Assembly (NCBI GenBank): GCA_030041435.1
Contig: JASHNW010000040.1
Coordinates: 62,001 to 126,000, forward strand
DNA length: 64,000 nucleotides
Reading direction: 5' to 3'
From: Acidobacteriaceae bacterium
GTDB taxonomy: Bacteria; Acidobacteriota; Terriglobia; Terriglobales; Acidobacteriaceae
The notes below the pieces were generated by a model. That model did no database searches. It was not told the origin of the DNA and was given only the letters and a program-made list of their open reading frames with translations. Every line of letters starts with the position of its first letter. Positions within the stretch are counted from its first letter, which is position 1. Position numbers and translations under genes: made by a program. Below, one piece after another: positions 1 through 7,669 of the stretch.

Positions 1-138
1 GGCGCGACGCAGCAATTGCTTCTGGATCGGACAGCCGGAAATGCCGTTTGCCGGGCAGTAATGTGGAGCCTGGCCGCGCAGGCCGGCCAGCGGCGCGGGC
101 CATTTACCCTGCGTGGTACATTCGGAGCCATCGAGAGC

Positions 139-1797
139 ATGAGCCAGACGGAACAACTGATCCGCGCGCCGCGCGGGAATACGCGAACCGCTCGCGGCTG
201 GATTCAGGAAGCGGCGAAGCGGATGCTGATGAACAATCTCGACCCAGCGGTAGCGGAGAAGCCCGCGGAGCTGATTGTCTATGGCGGACGCGGGAAGGCG
301 GCACGCAACTGGGAGTGTTTCCACAGGATCGTGGAGACGCTGGATCGGCTCGAAAACAATCAGACGCTGCTCATCCAGTCGGGCAAGCCGGTGGCGGTGC
401 TGGAGACGCAGCGGCTGGCGCCGCGGGTGCTGATTGCCAACTCGAATCTGGTGCCGCACTGGGCGACGTGGGAAGAATTCGACCGGCTGGATCGCGCGGG
501 GCTGATGATGTATGGGCAGATGACCGCGGGGTCGTGGATCTATATCGGCACGCAGGGAATTTTGCAGGGCACCTACGAGACTTTTCAGGGCGCGGCGCAG
601 CGGTACTTCAATAACACGCTGGCGGGAACGATCACGGTGACGGCGGGGCTGGGCGGCATGGGCGGCGCGCAGCCGCTGGCGGTGAAGCTGGCGGGGGGCG
701 TGAGCATTTGCGTGGAGGTGGATCCGCGGCGCATCGAGCGAAGGCTGGCGACGCGCTATCTGGACCAGGCGACGGGGTCGCTGGAGGAAGCCATCGCCGC
801 GGCACGCACGGCGAAGGCGGCGCGGCAGGCGGTGTCCATCGGATTGATGGGCAATGCCGCTGAGGTGCTGCCGCGCATGGTGGAACTGGGATTCACACCG
901 GATCTGGTGACGGACCAGACGAGCGCGCACGATCCGCTGTGGGGCTATCTGCCCATTGCGCGCGCCGATGAGGACCTGAACACGCTGCGCGCGAAGGATC
1001 CCGAGGCGTATACAAGACGCGTGCAAAGCTCCATTGCCGCGCACGTTGAGGCGATGCTGACGATGCAGAAGCGCGGGGCAGTCGCCTTCGATTACGGCAA
1101 CAATCTGCGCACCCAGGCGCAGATTGCGGGCGTGGCGGAGGCATTTTCCTATCCTGGATTTGTGCCCGCGTTTATTCGCGATTCGTTCTGCGAAGGGCGC
1201 GGGCCGTTTCGCTGGGTTGCGCTGTCGGGCGATGCGGCGGACATTGCGGCGACGGACGCCGCGCTGCTGCGGCTCTTCCCGGAAGATGAGCGCCTGCATC
1301 GGTGGCTGACCTACGCTGCCGATCAGATTGCGTTTCAGGGGTTGCCGGCGCGCATCTGCTGGCTGGGCTACGGGCAGCGCGACCGCGCCGGGCTGCTGTT
1401 CAACGAGATGGTGCGCGACGGACGGCTGCAGGCGCCGATCGTGATCGGGCGCGACCATCTGGATGCGGGGTCGGTGGCCAGCCCGTTTCGCGAGACGGAG
1501 GCGATGCTGGACGGGTCGGACGCGGTATCGGACTGGCCGCTGCTGAACTTTGCGACGGGCATCGCCAGCGGCGCTTCGTGGATGAGCTTCCACCACGGGG
1601 GCGGCGTGGGCATGGGCTACAGCCAGCACGCGGGGCTGGTGGCGGTGGCCGACGGCAGCGACGAAGCCGAGGAGCGGCTGCGGCTGTGTTTGCGAAACGA
1701 CCCGGCGCTGGGCGTCGTCCGCCACGCCGACGCCGGGTACGACAGGGCCGTGGCCGTGGCGCGGGAGCGCGGGCTGGATTTGCCGAGTTTGCGATGA
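139..1797 (+). CDS. hutU: Urocanate hydratase
   Basis: Second step of histidine degradation: converts urocanate to 4-imidazolone-5-propionate in the cytoplasm, with tightly bound NAD+. The open frame runs back to position 16, but the first 41 codons do not look like urocanase. The start at 139 gives 552 residues, the usual length for the family. The urocanase signature around the conserved cysteine is visible ([12 protein letters not shown], Cys near residue 407), as is a glycine-rich [18 protein letters not shown] stretch typical of the NAD-binding region. The TGA stop overlaps the hutI start (ATGA, 1794-1797), so the two are probably translationally coupled. hutH is not in the window and may lie upstream of its left edge. 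The family call is secure; the exact start is less so, because no strong ribosome-binding site precedes it. Confidence 0.95.
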   Translation: MSQTEQLIRAPRGNTRTARGWIQEAAKRMLMNNLDPAVAEKPAELIVYGGRGKAARNWECFHRIVETLDRLENNQTLLIQSGKPVAVLETQRLAPRVLIANSNLVPHWATWEEFDRLDRAGLMMYGQMTAGSWIYIGTQGILQGTYETFQGAAQRYFNNTLAGTITVTAGLGGMGGAQPLAVKLAGGVSICVEVDPRRIERRLATRYLDQATGSLEEAIAAARTAKAARQAVSIGLMGNAAEVLPRMVELGFTPDLVTDQTSAHDPLWGYLPIARADEDLNTLRAKDPEAYTRRVQSSIAAHVEAMLTMQKRGAVAFDYGNNLRTQAQIAGVAEAFSYPGFVPAFIRDSFCEGRGPFRWVALSGDAADIAATDAALLRLFPEDERLHRWLTYAADQIAFQGLPARICWLGYGQRDRAGLLFNEMVRDGRLQAPIVIGRDHLDAGSVASPFRETEAMLDGSDAVSDWPLLNFATGIASGASWMSFHHGGGVGMGYSQHAGLVAVADGSDEAEERLRLCLRNDPALGVVRHADAGYDRAVAVARERGLDLPSLR

Positions 1798-3035
1798 AGG
1801 CCGACCTGCTGGTGACGGGAATTTCGCAGCTTGCCACCGCGCAGGGCGCGGGGCCGAAGCGCGGTGCGGCAATGCGGGCGGTGCGGGTGACGGAGCATGC
1901 CGCGCTGGCGGTGGCGGACGGCATGGTGGTGTGGGCCGACCGCGAAGAGGCATGGACCGGCGAAGCGGCGGCGGCGATCGATGTGGGCAATCGCGCCGTG
2001 GTGCCGGGGCTCGTCGATCCTCACACGCACGCGGTGTGGGCCGGGGACCGGCTTGCGGATTTTGAGGCGCGGACTTCGGGGGTCGGGTACGAAGCGATTC
2101 TGGCCGCGGGCGGCGGCATCTGGAGCACGATTCGCGCAACGGCAGCGTGCCCGGAGGATGATTTGGCAGCGCTGGCCAGGCCCCGCATCGAAGCATTGCT
2201 GCGTTCCGGCGCGACGACGATCGAGGTGAAGTCCGGCTATGGTTTTGTTCCGGGGGCCGAACTCACCATGCTGCGCGCGATTCGGTCGCTGGGCGCGTCG
2301 ACGGCGGCGCGCATCGTGCCGACGCTGCTGATTCATGTGCCGCCGAGGGTTGCGTCGGATCGCGCGGCGTATGTGTCGCACGTGTGCGCGTCGCTGATTC
2401 CGAGAGTCGCGCAGGAGGAACTTGCAGCTGCCGTCGACGTGTTCGTGGAGAAGGAGGCGTGGAGCGCCGAGGAGGCAGAGGCGATGCTGGCTGCGGCGCA
2501 CAACAACGGCCTCGCGATCAAGCTGCACACGGAGCAGTTCCAGCGCGTGGGCGGACTGGAGCTGGGGCTGCGCCTGGGCGCGCTCAGCGTGGATCATCTG
2601 GAGGCGTGCGTGCCGGAGCAGTTCGCGGCCATTGCGCAGAGCTCGACGGTGGCGACGATTTTGCCGGGCGTGTCGCTGCATCTGGGGCTGCCGCCGGCAG
2701 CGGGGCGGGCGATGATCGATGCGGGCGCTGCGGTGGCGGTGGGGACGGACCTGAACCCGGGATCGAGCCCACTGTTTTCCGCGGCTCTGGCGCTGGCGCT
2801 GGCGGTGCGGCTGAATGGGCTCACAGCGCAGGAGGCGCTGGTTGCGGGCACGGTGAACGCGGCGTGCGCGCTGGGGCGGACGGGCCGGGAAGTGACAAGC
2901 CGGGGCCGTCTGGAAGCGGGGCTGGCGGCGGACTTCCTCGTGCTGGAGGGTTCCGACTGGCGCGACCTGGTGTACACGCTGGGCGCGAATCCGGTGCGCG
3001 ACGTCTTCGTTCGCGGCCAGCGGATCGCTGTATAA
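1794..3035 (+). CDS. hutI: Imidazolonepropionase
   Basis: Third step of histidine degradation: hydrolyses 4-imidazolone-5-propionate to N-formimino-L-glutamate. It is a metal-dependent amidohydrolase of 413 residues, normal for HutI. The metal-binding motif [13 protein letters not shown] lies near residue 75. Later histidines (KLHTEQF, SVDHLE) and a C-terminal aspartate ([10 protein letters not shown]) complete the site. The open frame extends 5' to 1302, but that part overlaps hutU in another frame and is not coding. The start at 1794 overlaps the hutU stop by four bases, the usual sign of translational coupling. hutF follows 16 bp downstream. Confidence 0.95.
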   Translation: MKADLLVTGISQLATAQGAGPKRGAAMRAVRVTEHAALAVADGMVVWADREEAWTGEAAAAIDVGNRAVVPGLVDPHTHAVWAGDRLADFEARTSGVGYEAILAAGGGIWSTIRATAACPEDDLAALARPRIEALLRSGATTIEVKSGYGFVPGAELTMLRAIRSLGASTAARIVPTLLIHVPPRVASDRAAYVSHVCASLIPRVAQEELAAAVDVFVEKEAWSAEEAEAMLAAAHNNGLAIKLHTEQFQRVGGLELGLRLGALSVDHLEACVPEQFAAIAQSSTVATILPGVSLHLGLPPAAGRAMIDAGAAVAVGTDLNPGSSPLFSAALALALAVRLNGLTAQEALVAGTVNAACALGRTGREVTSRGRLEAGLAADFLVLEGSDWRDLVYTLGANPVRDVFVRGQRIAV

Positions 3036-3051
3036 CGGACAGAGCCGCGCG

Positions 3052-4455
3052 ATGACCACCTTCTATCGTCCCGACCTTCTTTACGCCGATGGGCGATTCG
3101 TGTCGAACAGCGCGCTGGTGGCCGGCGACGACGGACGCATAACGGGGATGGCCGCGGCGGACACCGCGAGCGCGGCAGACACGGTTGTCGATTTGCCGGG
3201 CAGAGCTCTGCTGCCGGGCTTCGTGAACGCGCACTCGCATGCATTCCAGCGGCTGATTCGCGGCAAGTCGGAATCGCGCGCGACCAGCGGAGATGATTTC
3301 TGGTCGTGGCGCGGCACCATGTATCACGCGGCCGCGTCGCTGAGCCCGCAGGACGTGTACGACGTGTCGCGCATGGCGTTTCTGGAAATGGCGCTGGCCG
3401 GGACGACGACGGTCGGCGAGTTCCACTATCTGCACAACGCGCCTGATGGCCGGCCGTACGAGGATCCGAATCTTCTGGGCAAACAGGCGATCGCCGCGGC
3501 GCGGTCCGTGGGCATCCGCATTGTTCTGCTGCGCACGGCGTACCTGCGCTCCGGGTATGAGCTGCCGCCGAATCCCAGGCAGGTGCGGTTTTTCGAAACG
3601 CTGCCTGAGTATCTGGCGAACGTGGAAGCGCTGGCGGGAGCAATCCCGGCGGATTCGGCGGAGGTGCGCGTCGGCGTGGCGCCGCACAGCATCCGCGCCG
3701 TGCCGCTCGATGCGCTGCGCCCGATTGCCGCGTGGGCGCGCGACCGGCAGCTGCCGCTGCACATGCACATGGCGGAGCAGGTGGCGGAGAACGAGGCCTG
3801 CCTGCGCGAGTACGGGCGCACACCGGTCGATCTGGTGGGCAGCGCCGGACTGCTGGGCCCGGACTGGACGGCGGTCCACGCGACGCACACGACCGCGGAA
3901 GAGATCGCGCTGCTGGCGGAAGCGGGCGCGACGATCTGCGCGTGTCCGACGACGGAGCGGAACCTGGGCGATGGGATTTTTGCCGCCGACGAGGCGATGA
4001 TGTGCGGCGTGCGCGTGGCGCTGGGCTCAGACAGCCAGACGCAGATCGATCCGCTGGAGGACGCGCGCGAACTCGACTATCACCTGCGGCTGATGCGGCG
4101 GCAGAGAGCCATCCTCGATCAGATTGAGGGGGAGCTACTGGCGGCGCGGCTGCTCGACTGCGCGACGATGCACGGGGCGCGTGCGCTGGGCGTGCAGGCC
4201 GGGGAGCTGAGGCCGGGCGCGGCGGCCGACTTTTTCACCGTGGATCGGCGCGATCTTTCGATCGCCGGACACGCGGCGGACGATTTGCTGCCGCTGATTG
4301 TATTTGGGCTCGATCGCAGCGCCATTCGCGATGTGTGCGTCAACGGGAGGCTGATTGTGCGCGACGGGCGGCACGCGCTGGCGGACGAGATTGTGGGCCG
4401 TTATGCAGAGCTGCACGCGAAGGTGTGGGCTGAGACGCGCGGTGCGGCGCGATGA
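3052..4455 (+). CDS. hutF: Formimidoylglutamate deiminase
   Basis: Deiminates N-formimino-L-glutamate to N-formyl-L-glutamate and ammonia, the branch of histidine degradation that avoids direct formamide release. It has 467 residues and amidohydrolase metal ligands in NAHSHAFQR (His61 and His63), LHMHMAEQ, and a late aspartate in ALGSDSQTQIDP. The stretch GTTTVGEFHYLH is typical of HutF rather than of chlorohydrolases. It follows hutI by 16 bp, and its stop overlaps the next start (ATGA, 4452-4455). Having HutF means the pathway needs a deformylase (HutG) to release glutamate. No HutG is visible, which makes the next gene interesting. Confidence 0.93.
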   Translation: MTTFYRPDLLYADGRFVSNSALVAGDDGRITGMAAADTASAADTVVDLPGRALLPGFVNAHSHAFQRLIRGKSESRATSGDDFWSWRGTMYHAAASLSPQDVYDVSRMAFLEMALAGTTTVGEFHYLHNAPDGRPYEDPNLLGKQAIAAARSVGIRIVLLRTAYLRSGYELPPNPRQVRFFETLPEYLANVEALAGAIPADSAEVRVGVAPHSIRAVPLDALRPIAAWARDRQLPLHMHMAEQVAENEACLREYGRTPVDLVGSAGLLGPDWTAVHATHTTAEEIALLAEAGATICACPTTERNLGDGIFAADEAMMCGVRVALGSDSQTQIDPLEDARELDYHLRLMRRQRAILDQIEGELLAARLLDCATMHGARALGVQAGELRPGAAADFFTVDRRDLSIAGHAADDLLPLIVFGLDRSAIRDVCVNGRLIVRDGRHALADEIVGRYAELHAKVWAETRGAAR

Positions 4456-5579
4456 AAACGGTTGTTGAGTTGTTGTCCGACCTGGTGCGCATTCCCTCGC
4501 ACTCAGCGCTGTCGAATCGGCCGGTTATCGATTATGCGGCGAAGGTTCTGCGGGCTGCGGGCTGGTCTGCACGCGAGCTGCCGTATCGCGATGCGGCGGG
4601 CGCAGAGAAGGTGAACCTGATTGCCGCGCCGCCGGGGCAGGATGCTGCGCGGCGCGATGTGGATCTGGCGCTGATGTGTCACACGGACACCGTTCCTTAC
4701 GCGGCGGACTGGGCGCGGGCGCTCGATCCGTTTGTTGCCGACGGGATGCTGCACGGGTGCGGGGCGTGCGACGTGAAGGGATTTCTGGCGTGCGTGCTGG
4801 CGGCGATCGCGGCGAGAGGCTCGAGCCGGCCGGCTGACGGCCTGCGCGTGGTGCTGACGGCGGACGAGGAGATCGGCTGCGTCGGGGCGGCGCGTCTGGT
4901 GGCGGACGATGTGCTGCGGCCGCGCAGGATGGTGATTGGCGAGCCGACCTCGCTCGATCCGGCGCGGGCGGGCAAGGGCTATTGCCTCGCGGAGATCGAG
5001 GTGAGCGGCAAAGAGGCGCACAGCGCGCATCCGGGGCAGGGCGTGTCGGCGATCGTGAACGCTGCGCGGCTGATCGCGAAGATTGAGGAGCTGGGGGCGC
5101 AGCTGGAGCGCGACCGGAATCGGTTCTTCGATCCGGCATACACCACGCTGAACATCGGGACGATCGAGGGCGGCACGGCGAAGAACATCGTGCCCGGCTT
5201 CTGCCGTTTCCAGCTGGAATGGCGGCCCATCCCCGGCCAGTCCGCGGACAGCGTGCTGCATTCTGTAACAGAATTGGTTACACATCTGACGAGGACGCAT
5301 TCCGGATTTCGCGCGGAGATTCGGCCGCTGCGGCAGCAGGCAGGCTTTGAGACGGCAGCGGATGCGCCGCTGGTGAGGACGATGGAGGCGCTGAGCGGAA
5401 AGCACGCGGTGTCGATTCCCTTTGGCTCCGAGGCCAGCGTGTTTGCGGCGCTGGCGGAGGAAGCGATCGTCTTCGGCGCGGGCGACATGCGCACGGCGCA
5501 CAGCAGCCGGGAGTGCGTGCCGGTTGCCGAGCTGGACGAGGCGGTGCGGATGCTTGCGGAACTGATGGGCGCGGGCTGA
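4452..5579 (+). CDS. M20-family deacylase (acetylornithine deacetylase-like); candidate N-formylglutamate deformylase
   Basis: A 375-residue dizinc M20 peptidase/deacylase. The metal and catalytic residues are all present: His77 in MCHTDT, Asp107 in GACDVKGF, the Glu139-Glu140 pair in TADEEIG, Glu164 in IGEPTS and a C-terminal His in MRTAHSSREC. The lid-domain signature GKEAHSAHPGQG follows. By sequence it resembles ArgE/DapE proteins acting on N-acyl amino acids. The start overlaps the hutF stop, so it is the last gene of the histidine-utilisation operon. The product of HutF is N-formylglutamate, and no HutG is seen nearby. I infer that this enzyme may remove the formyl group; simple acetylornithine deacetylase remains possible. 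The family is certain, the substrate is not. Confidence 0.88.
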   Translation: MKTVVELLSDLVRIPSHSALSNRPVIDYAAKVLRAAGWSARELPYRDAAGAEKVNLIAAPPGQDAARRDVDLALMCHTDTVPYAADWARALDPFVADGMLHGCGACDVKGFLACVLAAIAARGSSRPADGLRVVLTADEEIGCVGAARLVADDVLRPRRMVIGEPTSLDPARAGKGYCLAEIEVSGKEAHSAHPGQGVSAIVNAARLIAKIEELGAQLERDRNRFFDPAYTTLNIGTIEGGTAKNIVPGFCRFQLEWRPIPGQSADSVLHSVTELVTHLTRTHSGFRAEIRPLRQQAGFETAADAPLVRTMEALSGKHAVSIPFGSEASVFAALAEEAIVFGAGDMRTAHSSRECVPVAELDEAVRMLAELMGAG

Positions 5580-5652
5580 GCGGCTATTCAGGCCACTGTT
5601 CGCGATTTCCGGTTTCGGGAAGGCTGCTGCGCAGTCTTTGCAATCGCTTTTG

Positions 5653-5728
5653 TGGAGCACCGAGCGGGAATTGAACCCGCGAATACTGGTTTTGCAGACC
5701 AGCGCGTTAGCCACTTCGCCATCGGTGC
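5653..5728 (-). tRNA. tRNA-Cys (anticodon GCA)
   Basis: A full 76-nt cloverleaf reads on the minus strand with an encoded CCA end. It has a 7-bp acceptor stem (GCACCGA with TCGGTGC), a D stem GCG/CGC, an anticodon stem CTGGT/ACCAG with loop CTGCAAA (anticodon GCA), and a T stem GCGGG/CCCGC with loop TTCAATT. The discriminator base is U73, a cysteine identity element. It lies 48 nt downstream of the peroxiredoxin stop codon on the same strand. The gap holds a strong hairpin but no T-run and no clear promoter. Co-transcription with the peroxiredoxin, under the cysteine leader, is therefore likely. Confidence 0.97.
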
Positions 5729-5734
5729 TCTCGG

Positions 5735-5762
5735 TCCGCCATGCGCGGGCGCGCACGGCGGA
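5735..5762 (-). promoter_or_regulatory. Perfect hairpin between peroxiredoxin and tRNA-Cys
   Basis: On the minus strand TCCGCCGTGCGC pairs with GCGCATGGCGGA around a GCCC loop: 12 bp with one G-U pair. No T-run follows, so it is a poor intrinsic terminator. It could be an RNA-processing site that separates the mRNA from the tRNA precursor, or a stabiliser of the peroxiredoxin mRNA end. The structure is seen; the function is inferred. Confidence 0.5.
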
Positions 5763-5776
5763 GTTGCGTTACAGAT

Positions 5777-6433
5777 TTACTTCGGCTGCGCCGCTGTCCG
5801 TATGTACGGATTCACGGTTTTGTAGCCGGGAAAGAGCTTGTCCGCCTCTTCGTTCGAGACTGCGCCCCCGATGATCACATCCTCGCCCTGCTTCCAGTTC
5901 GCCGGCGTGGAGACCTTATGCTTCGCGGTGAGCTGGATCGAATCGAGCACGCGGAGAATCTCGTCGAAGTTCCGGCCGGTGGACATGGGGTAAGAGAGGG
6001 TCAGCTTGATGCGCTTGTCCGGCCCGATGACGAAGACGGTGCGCACGCAGGCGTTCTGCGCGGGGGTGCGGCCTTCAGAGCTATTGCCGGCGTCGCCGGG
6101 CAGCATGTCGTAGAGCTTGGCGACCTTGAGCTCGGGATCGCCGATCATGGGGTAGTTCACCTGGTGCCCAGTGACTTCCTGGATATCCGGCTCCCACTTT
6201 TTGTGGCTGGCCACCGGATCGACGCTCAGCCCGATCACTTTGGCGCCGCGTTTCGCGAATTCCTTCTCGAGGCCCGCCACGGCGCCCAGCTCGGTGGTGC
6301 AAACGGGCGTGAAGTCCTTGGGGTGGGAGAAGAGAACGGCCCAGTTGTCGCCGATCCACTCATGGAAATGGACGGTGCCCTGGGTAGTTTCGGCGGTGAA
6401 GTCGGGAGCAACATCGTTGATGCGGAGTGACAT
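5777..6433 (-). CDS. Peroxiredoxin, 1-Cys (Prx6/AhpC-TSA) type
   Basis: Reduces hydrogen peroxide and organic peroxides with one peroxidatic cysteine in the cytoplasm. It has 218 residues, as in the Prx6 group. The catalytic motif HPKDFTPVCTTELG has Thr42 and peroxidatic Cys45. A second cysteine sits at residue 129 (NACVRTVF). The long C-terminal domain typical of Prx6 is present. The open frame continues 5' to 6526, but the start at 6433 has a good ribosome-binding site (AGGAAAGG) and begins exactly at the family's N-terminus. The extra upstream frame covers the attenuator hairpin. The gene lies downstream of a poly-Cys leader peptide and upstream of tRNA-Cys on the same strand, so expression probably responds to cysteinyl-tRNA supply. 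Confidence 0.93.
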   Translation of the reverse strand: MSLRINDVAPDFTAETTQGTVHFHEWIGDNWAVLFSHPKDFTPVCTTELGAVAGLEKEFAKRGAKVIGLSVDPVASHKKWEPDIQEVTGHQVNYPMIGDPELKVAKLYDMLPGDAGNSSEGRTPAQNACVRTVFVIGPDKRIKLTLSYPMSTGRNFDEILRVLDSIQLTAKHKVSTPANWKQGEDVIIGGAVSNEEADKLFPGYKTVNPYIRTAAQPK

Positions 6434-6484
6434 TTTCGACCTTTCCTGTGGGCGCTCGCCCACCGTAGTATTTCCTGCAAACCG

Positions 6485-6518
6485 AAAAACCCACCCGGCG
6501 TTCGGCAGCGGGTGGGTT
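6485..6518 (-). terminator. Intrinsic terminator acting as attenuator before the peroxiredoxin gene
   Basis: On the minus strand AACCCACCCG (6518-6509) pairs perfectly with CGGGTGGGTT (6497-6488), and the run TTTTT ends at 6485. It lies 31 nt past the stop of the cysteine leader and about 50 nt before the peroxiredoxin start, inside the 5' untranslated region. The T-run is short, so termination may be partial. The position suggests transcription attenuation. Confidence 0.75.
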
Positions 6519-6564
6519 CTGAGCAACTCTCGAATTTCTTCGGCTTCCTCAGGGGCACACCCGC
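6508..6564 (-). promoter_or_regulatory. Predicted antiterminator pairing (leader segment with terminator 5' arm)
   Basis: The segment GCGGGTG (minus strand, 6564-6558) lies inside the last codons of the Cys leader. It is perfectly complementary to CACCCGC (6514-6508), which overlaps the 5' arm of the terminator. The two 7-bp and 10-bp pairings exclude each other. A ribosome stalled on the Cys codons at 6590-6576 leaves the segment free to block the terminator. A ribosome at the stop codon (6551-6549) covers it. The complementarity is seen; the switching is inferred. Confidence 0.6.
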
Positions 6565-6617
6565 ATGTTGCCGCGACAGCAGCAGCAGCACATGCAGGTT
6601 GGAGCGGAAGCGATCAT
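6549..6617 (-). CDS. Poly-cysteine leader peptide (22 aa)
   Basis: A 22-codon open frame whose core reads MCCCCCRGNMRVCP: five consecutive Cys codons (four TGC and one TGT, 6590-6576), plus Cys at positions 8 and 21, so 7 of 22 residues are cysteine. The first in-frame ATG (6617-6615) sits 7 nt after a -10 box, so the mRNA is probably leaderless. A second in-frame ATG at 6593 directly precedes the Cys run. A terminator/antiterminator pair follows, and then a peroxiredoxin gene and tRNA-Cys. Poly-Cys leaderless short ORFs have been described as cysteine-responsive attenuators in mycobacteria; I know of no acidobacterial example. The peptide is probably only a sensor of charged tRNA-Cys. Confidence 0.7.
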   Translation of the reverse strand: MIASAPTCMCCCCCRGNMRVCP

Positions 6618-6624
6618 CGATTTC

Positions 6625-6654
6625 AGCCTAGAGCCTCGCGGCGCAGTGTGTCAA
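6625..6654 (-). promoter_or_regulatory. Promoter of the Cys-leader/peroxiredoxin/tRNA-Cys unit
   Basis: On the minus strand a perfect -35 box TTGACA (6654-6649) is followed after 18 nt by TAGGCT (6630-6625). Transcription should begin near 6618, at or one base before the leader ATG at 6617. No other -35/-10 pair of this quality was seen in the gap. Confidence 0.65.
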
Positions 6655-6925
6655 CCGCGCTGTGCCGCCGATGCGGGCGCTCCGGGCAGGAGCAGACGCA
6701 TCAAGAAAATTATCCTGGGCTGGGCGCCCCTTCAGAGAAAAAACCAGTAGTGAAAGGGCAACCCCGGTGAGCACACAGAACAGCCGATGCGCCCAGGAAA
6801 TTCGAGTCTAACAAGTCAATTCGGGCGAAAACGCATTTGCGGGCGGCGCCTGAAAATAATTTCTGCAGCCTCCGGAGGAGCCGCTGCGCCCGAGGGAGGC
6901 GAAGGACGTTTACGCCCATCCTTGT
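6655..6925. other. Intergenic region between the Cys-leader promoter and the HAD gene; no gene seen
   Basis: This stretch separates two divergent transcription units. It holds no open frame with coding character, RNA gene or strong hairpin that I can defend. A minus-strand frame of 88 codons crosses it but runs into the start of the HAD gene and shows no family features. Confidence 0.5.
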
Positions 6926-6931
6926 TACCCT
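6926..6931 (+). promoter_or_regulatory. Putative -10 box (TACCCT) for a leaderless HAD mRNA
   Basis: TACCCT is followed by exactly 6 nt and then the ATG at 6938. No ribosome-binding site precedes that start. The same TANNNT-N6-ATG layout occurs before the DinB-like gene (49689) and polymerase IV. The -35 region is weak. Confidence 0.4.
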
Positions 6932-6937
6932 GCCATC

Positions 6938-7642
6938 ATGGGTATTGGATTGGCCGAAAGCCTGGTCGTGGTGCATCCGCGCGGCATTCTTTTCGACATG
7001 GACGGTGTGCTGATCAGCTCACTGGGGTCGGTGGAGAGGAGCTGGGAAACGTGGGCGCGCTCGCGGGGCATCGATGCGGAGCTGGCCATCCGCACCGCGC
7101 ACGGGCGGCGCGCCATCGAGACGGTGCGCATGCTGCGGCCCGATCTGAACGACCAGCAGGAGCTGGACTGGATCGAGGAGATGGAGGTCGCGGACAATGT
7201 GGGACTGGAGATGCTGCACGGGGTGGGGCCCATCCTGGAGGCACTGCCGGAGAAATACTGGACGGTGGTAACGTCGGCCACGGAGCGGCTGGCGCGCAGC
7301 CGCATGGCGCACGGAGGAGTGCCGGTGCCGGCGCGCATTGTCTCTGCCGAGATGGTGACGCAGGGCAAGCCGGATGCTGAGCCGTATCGCAGGGGCGCGG
7401 AGCTGCTGGGACTCGACCCCGCGGAGTGCCTGGTGATTGAGGATTCGGCGTCGGGAGCGCAGGCCGGCCACGCGGCAGGCTGCAAGGTGCTGGCCACGCT
7501 CTTTTCGCACTCGCTCGAGAGCCTGAGCGACGCTGACTGGATTGTGCGCTCGCTTGAAGACGTGCGGGTGCGCGTGGAGGGAGACGGGCTCGAAGTGCGC
7601 TTCACGCCGGTGGTTCGGGAAGCGGCCGGCACGCACCTATAA
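6938..7642 (+). CDS. HAD-superfamily phosphatase (sugar-phosphatase / beta-phosphoglucomutase-like)
   Basis: A cytoplasmic 234-residue haloacid-dehalogenase hydrolase that probably removes phosphate from a small metabolite. Motif I is DMDGVLISS, with nucleophile Asp20 and Asp22. Motif II is the VTSATERLA region, motif III is the KPDAEPY lysine, and motif IV is CLVIEDSASGAQAG. A helical cap domain is inserted between motifs I and II, placing it in the beta-phosphoglucomutase/Gpp/YfbT subgroup. The substrate cannot be read from sequence. No ribosome-binding site is visible; a -10-like TACCCT lies 6 nt before ATG, so a leaderless transcript is likely. The next gene starts 27 bp downstream but may have its own promoter. 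Confidence 0.88.
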   Translation: MGIGLAESLVVVHPRGILFDMDGVLISSLGSVERSWETWARSRGIDAELAIRTAHGRRAIETVRMLRPDLNDQQELDWIEEMEVADNVGLEMLHGVGPILEALPEKYWTVVTSATERLARSRMAHGGVPVPARIVSAEMVTQGKPDAEPYRRGAELLGLDPAECLVIEDSASGAQAGHAAGCKVLATLFSHSLESLSDADWIVRSLEDVRVRVEGDGLEVRFTPVVREAAGTHL

Positions 7643-7643
7643 T
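7638..7643 (+). promoter_or_regulatory. Perfect -10 box (TATAAT) before the membrane protein at 7670
   Basis: TATAAT overlaps the TAA stop of the HAD gene and stands out in GC-rich DNA. The matching -35 region is poor. Transcription would start about 20 nt before the ATG at 7670. Confidence 0.4.
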
Positions 7644-7669
7644 TTTGACGCCGGACAATTCCGCCAGCT

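Noticed and set aside
16-138. N-terminal extension of urocanate hydratase
   Set aside because: The 41 extra residues have no match to the family's N-terminus and would make the protein longer than usual.
1617-3059. 480-codon minus-strand open frame across hutU/hutI
   Set aside because: Antisense to well-supported hut genes; Arg/His-rich with no motifs.
6841-6937. Possible riboswitch upstream of the HAD gene
   Set aside because: GA-rich words such as CGAGGGAGGCGAAGG recall parts of glycine or other aptamers, but no complete consensus or pairing scheme could be built.
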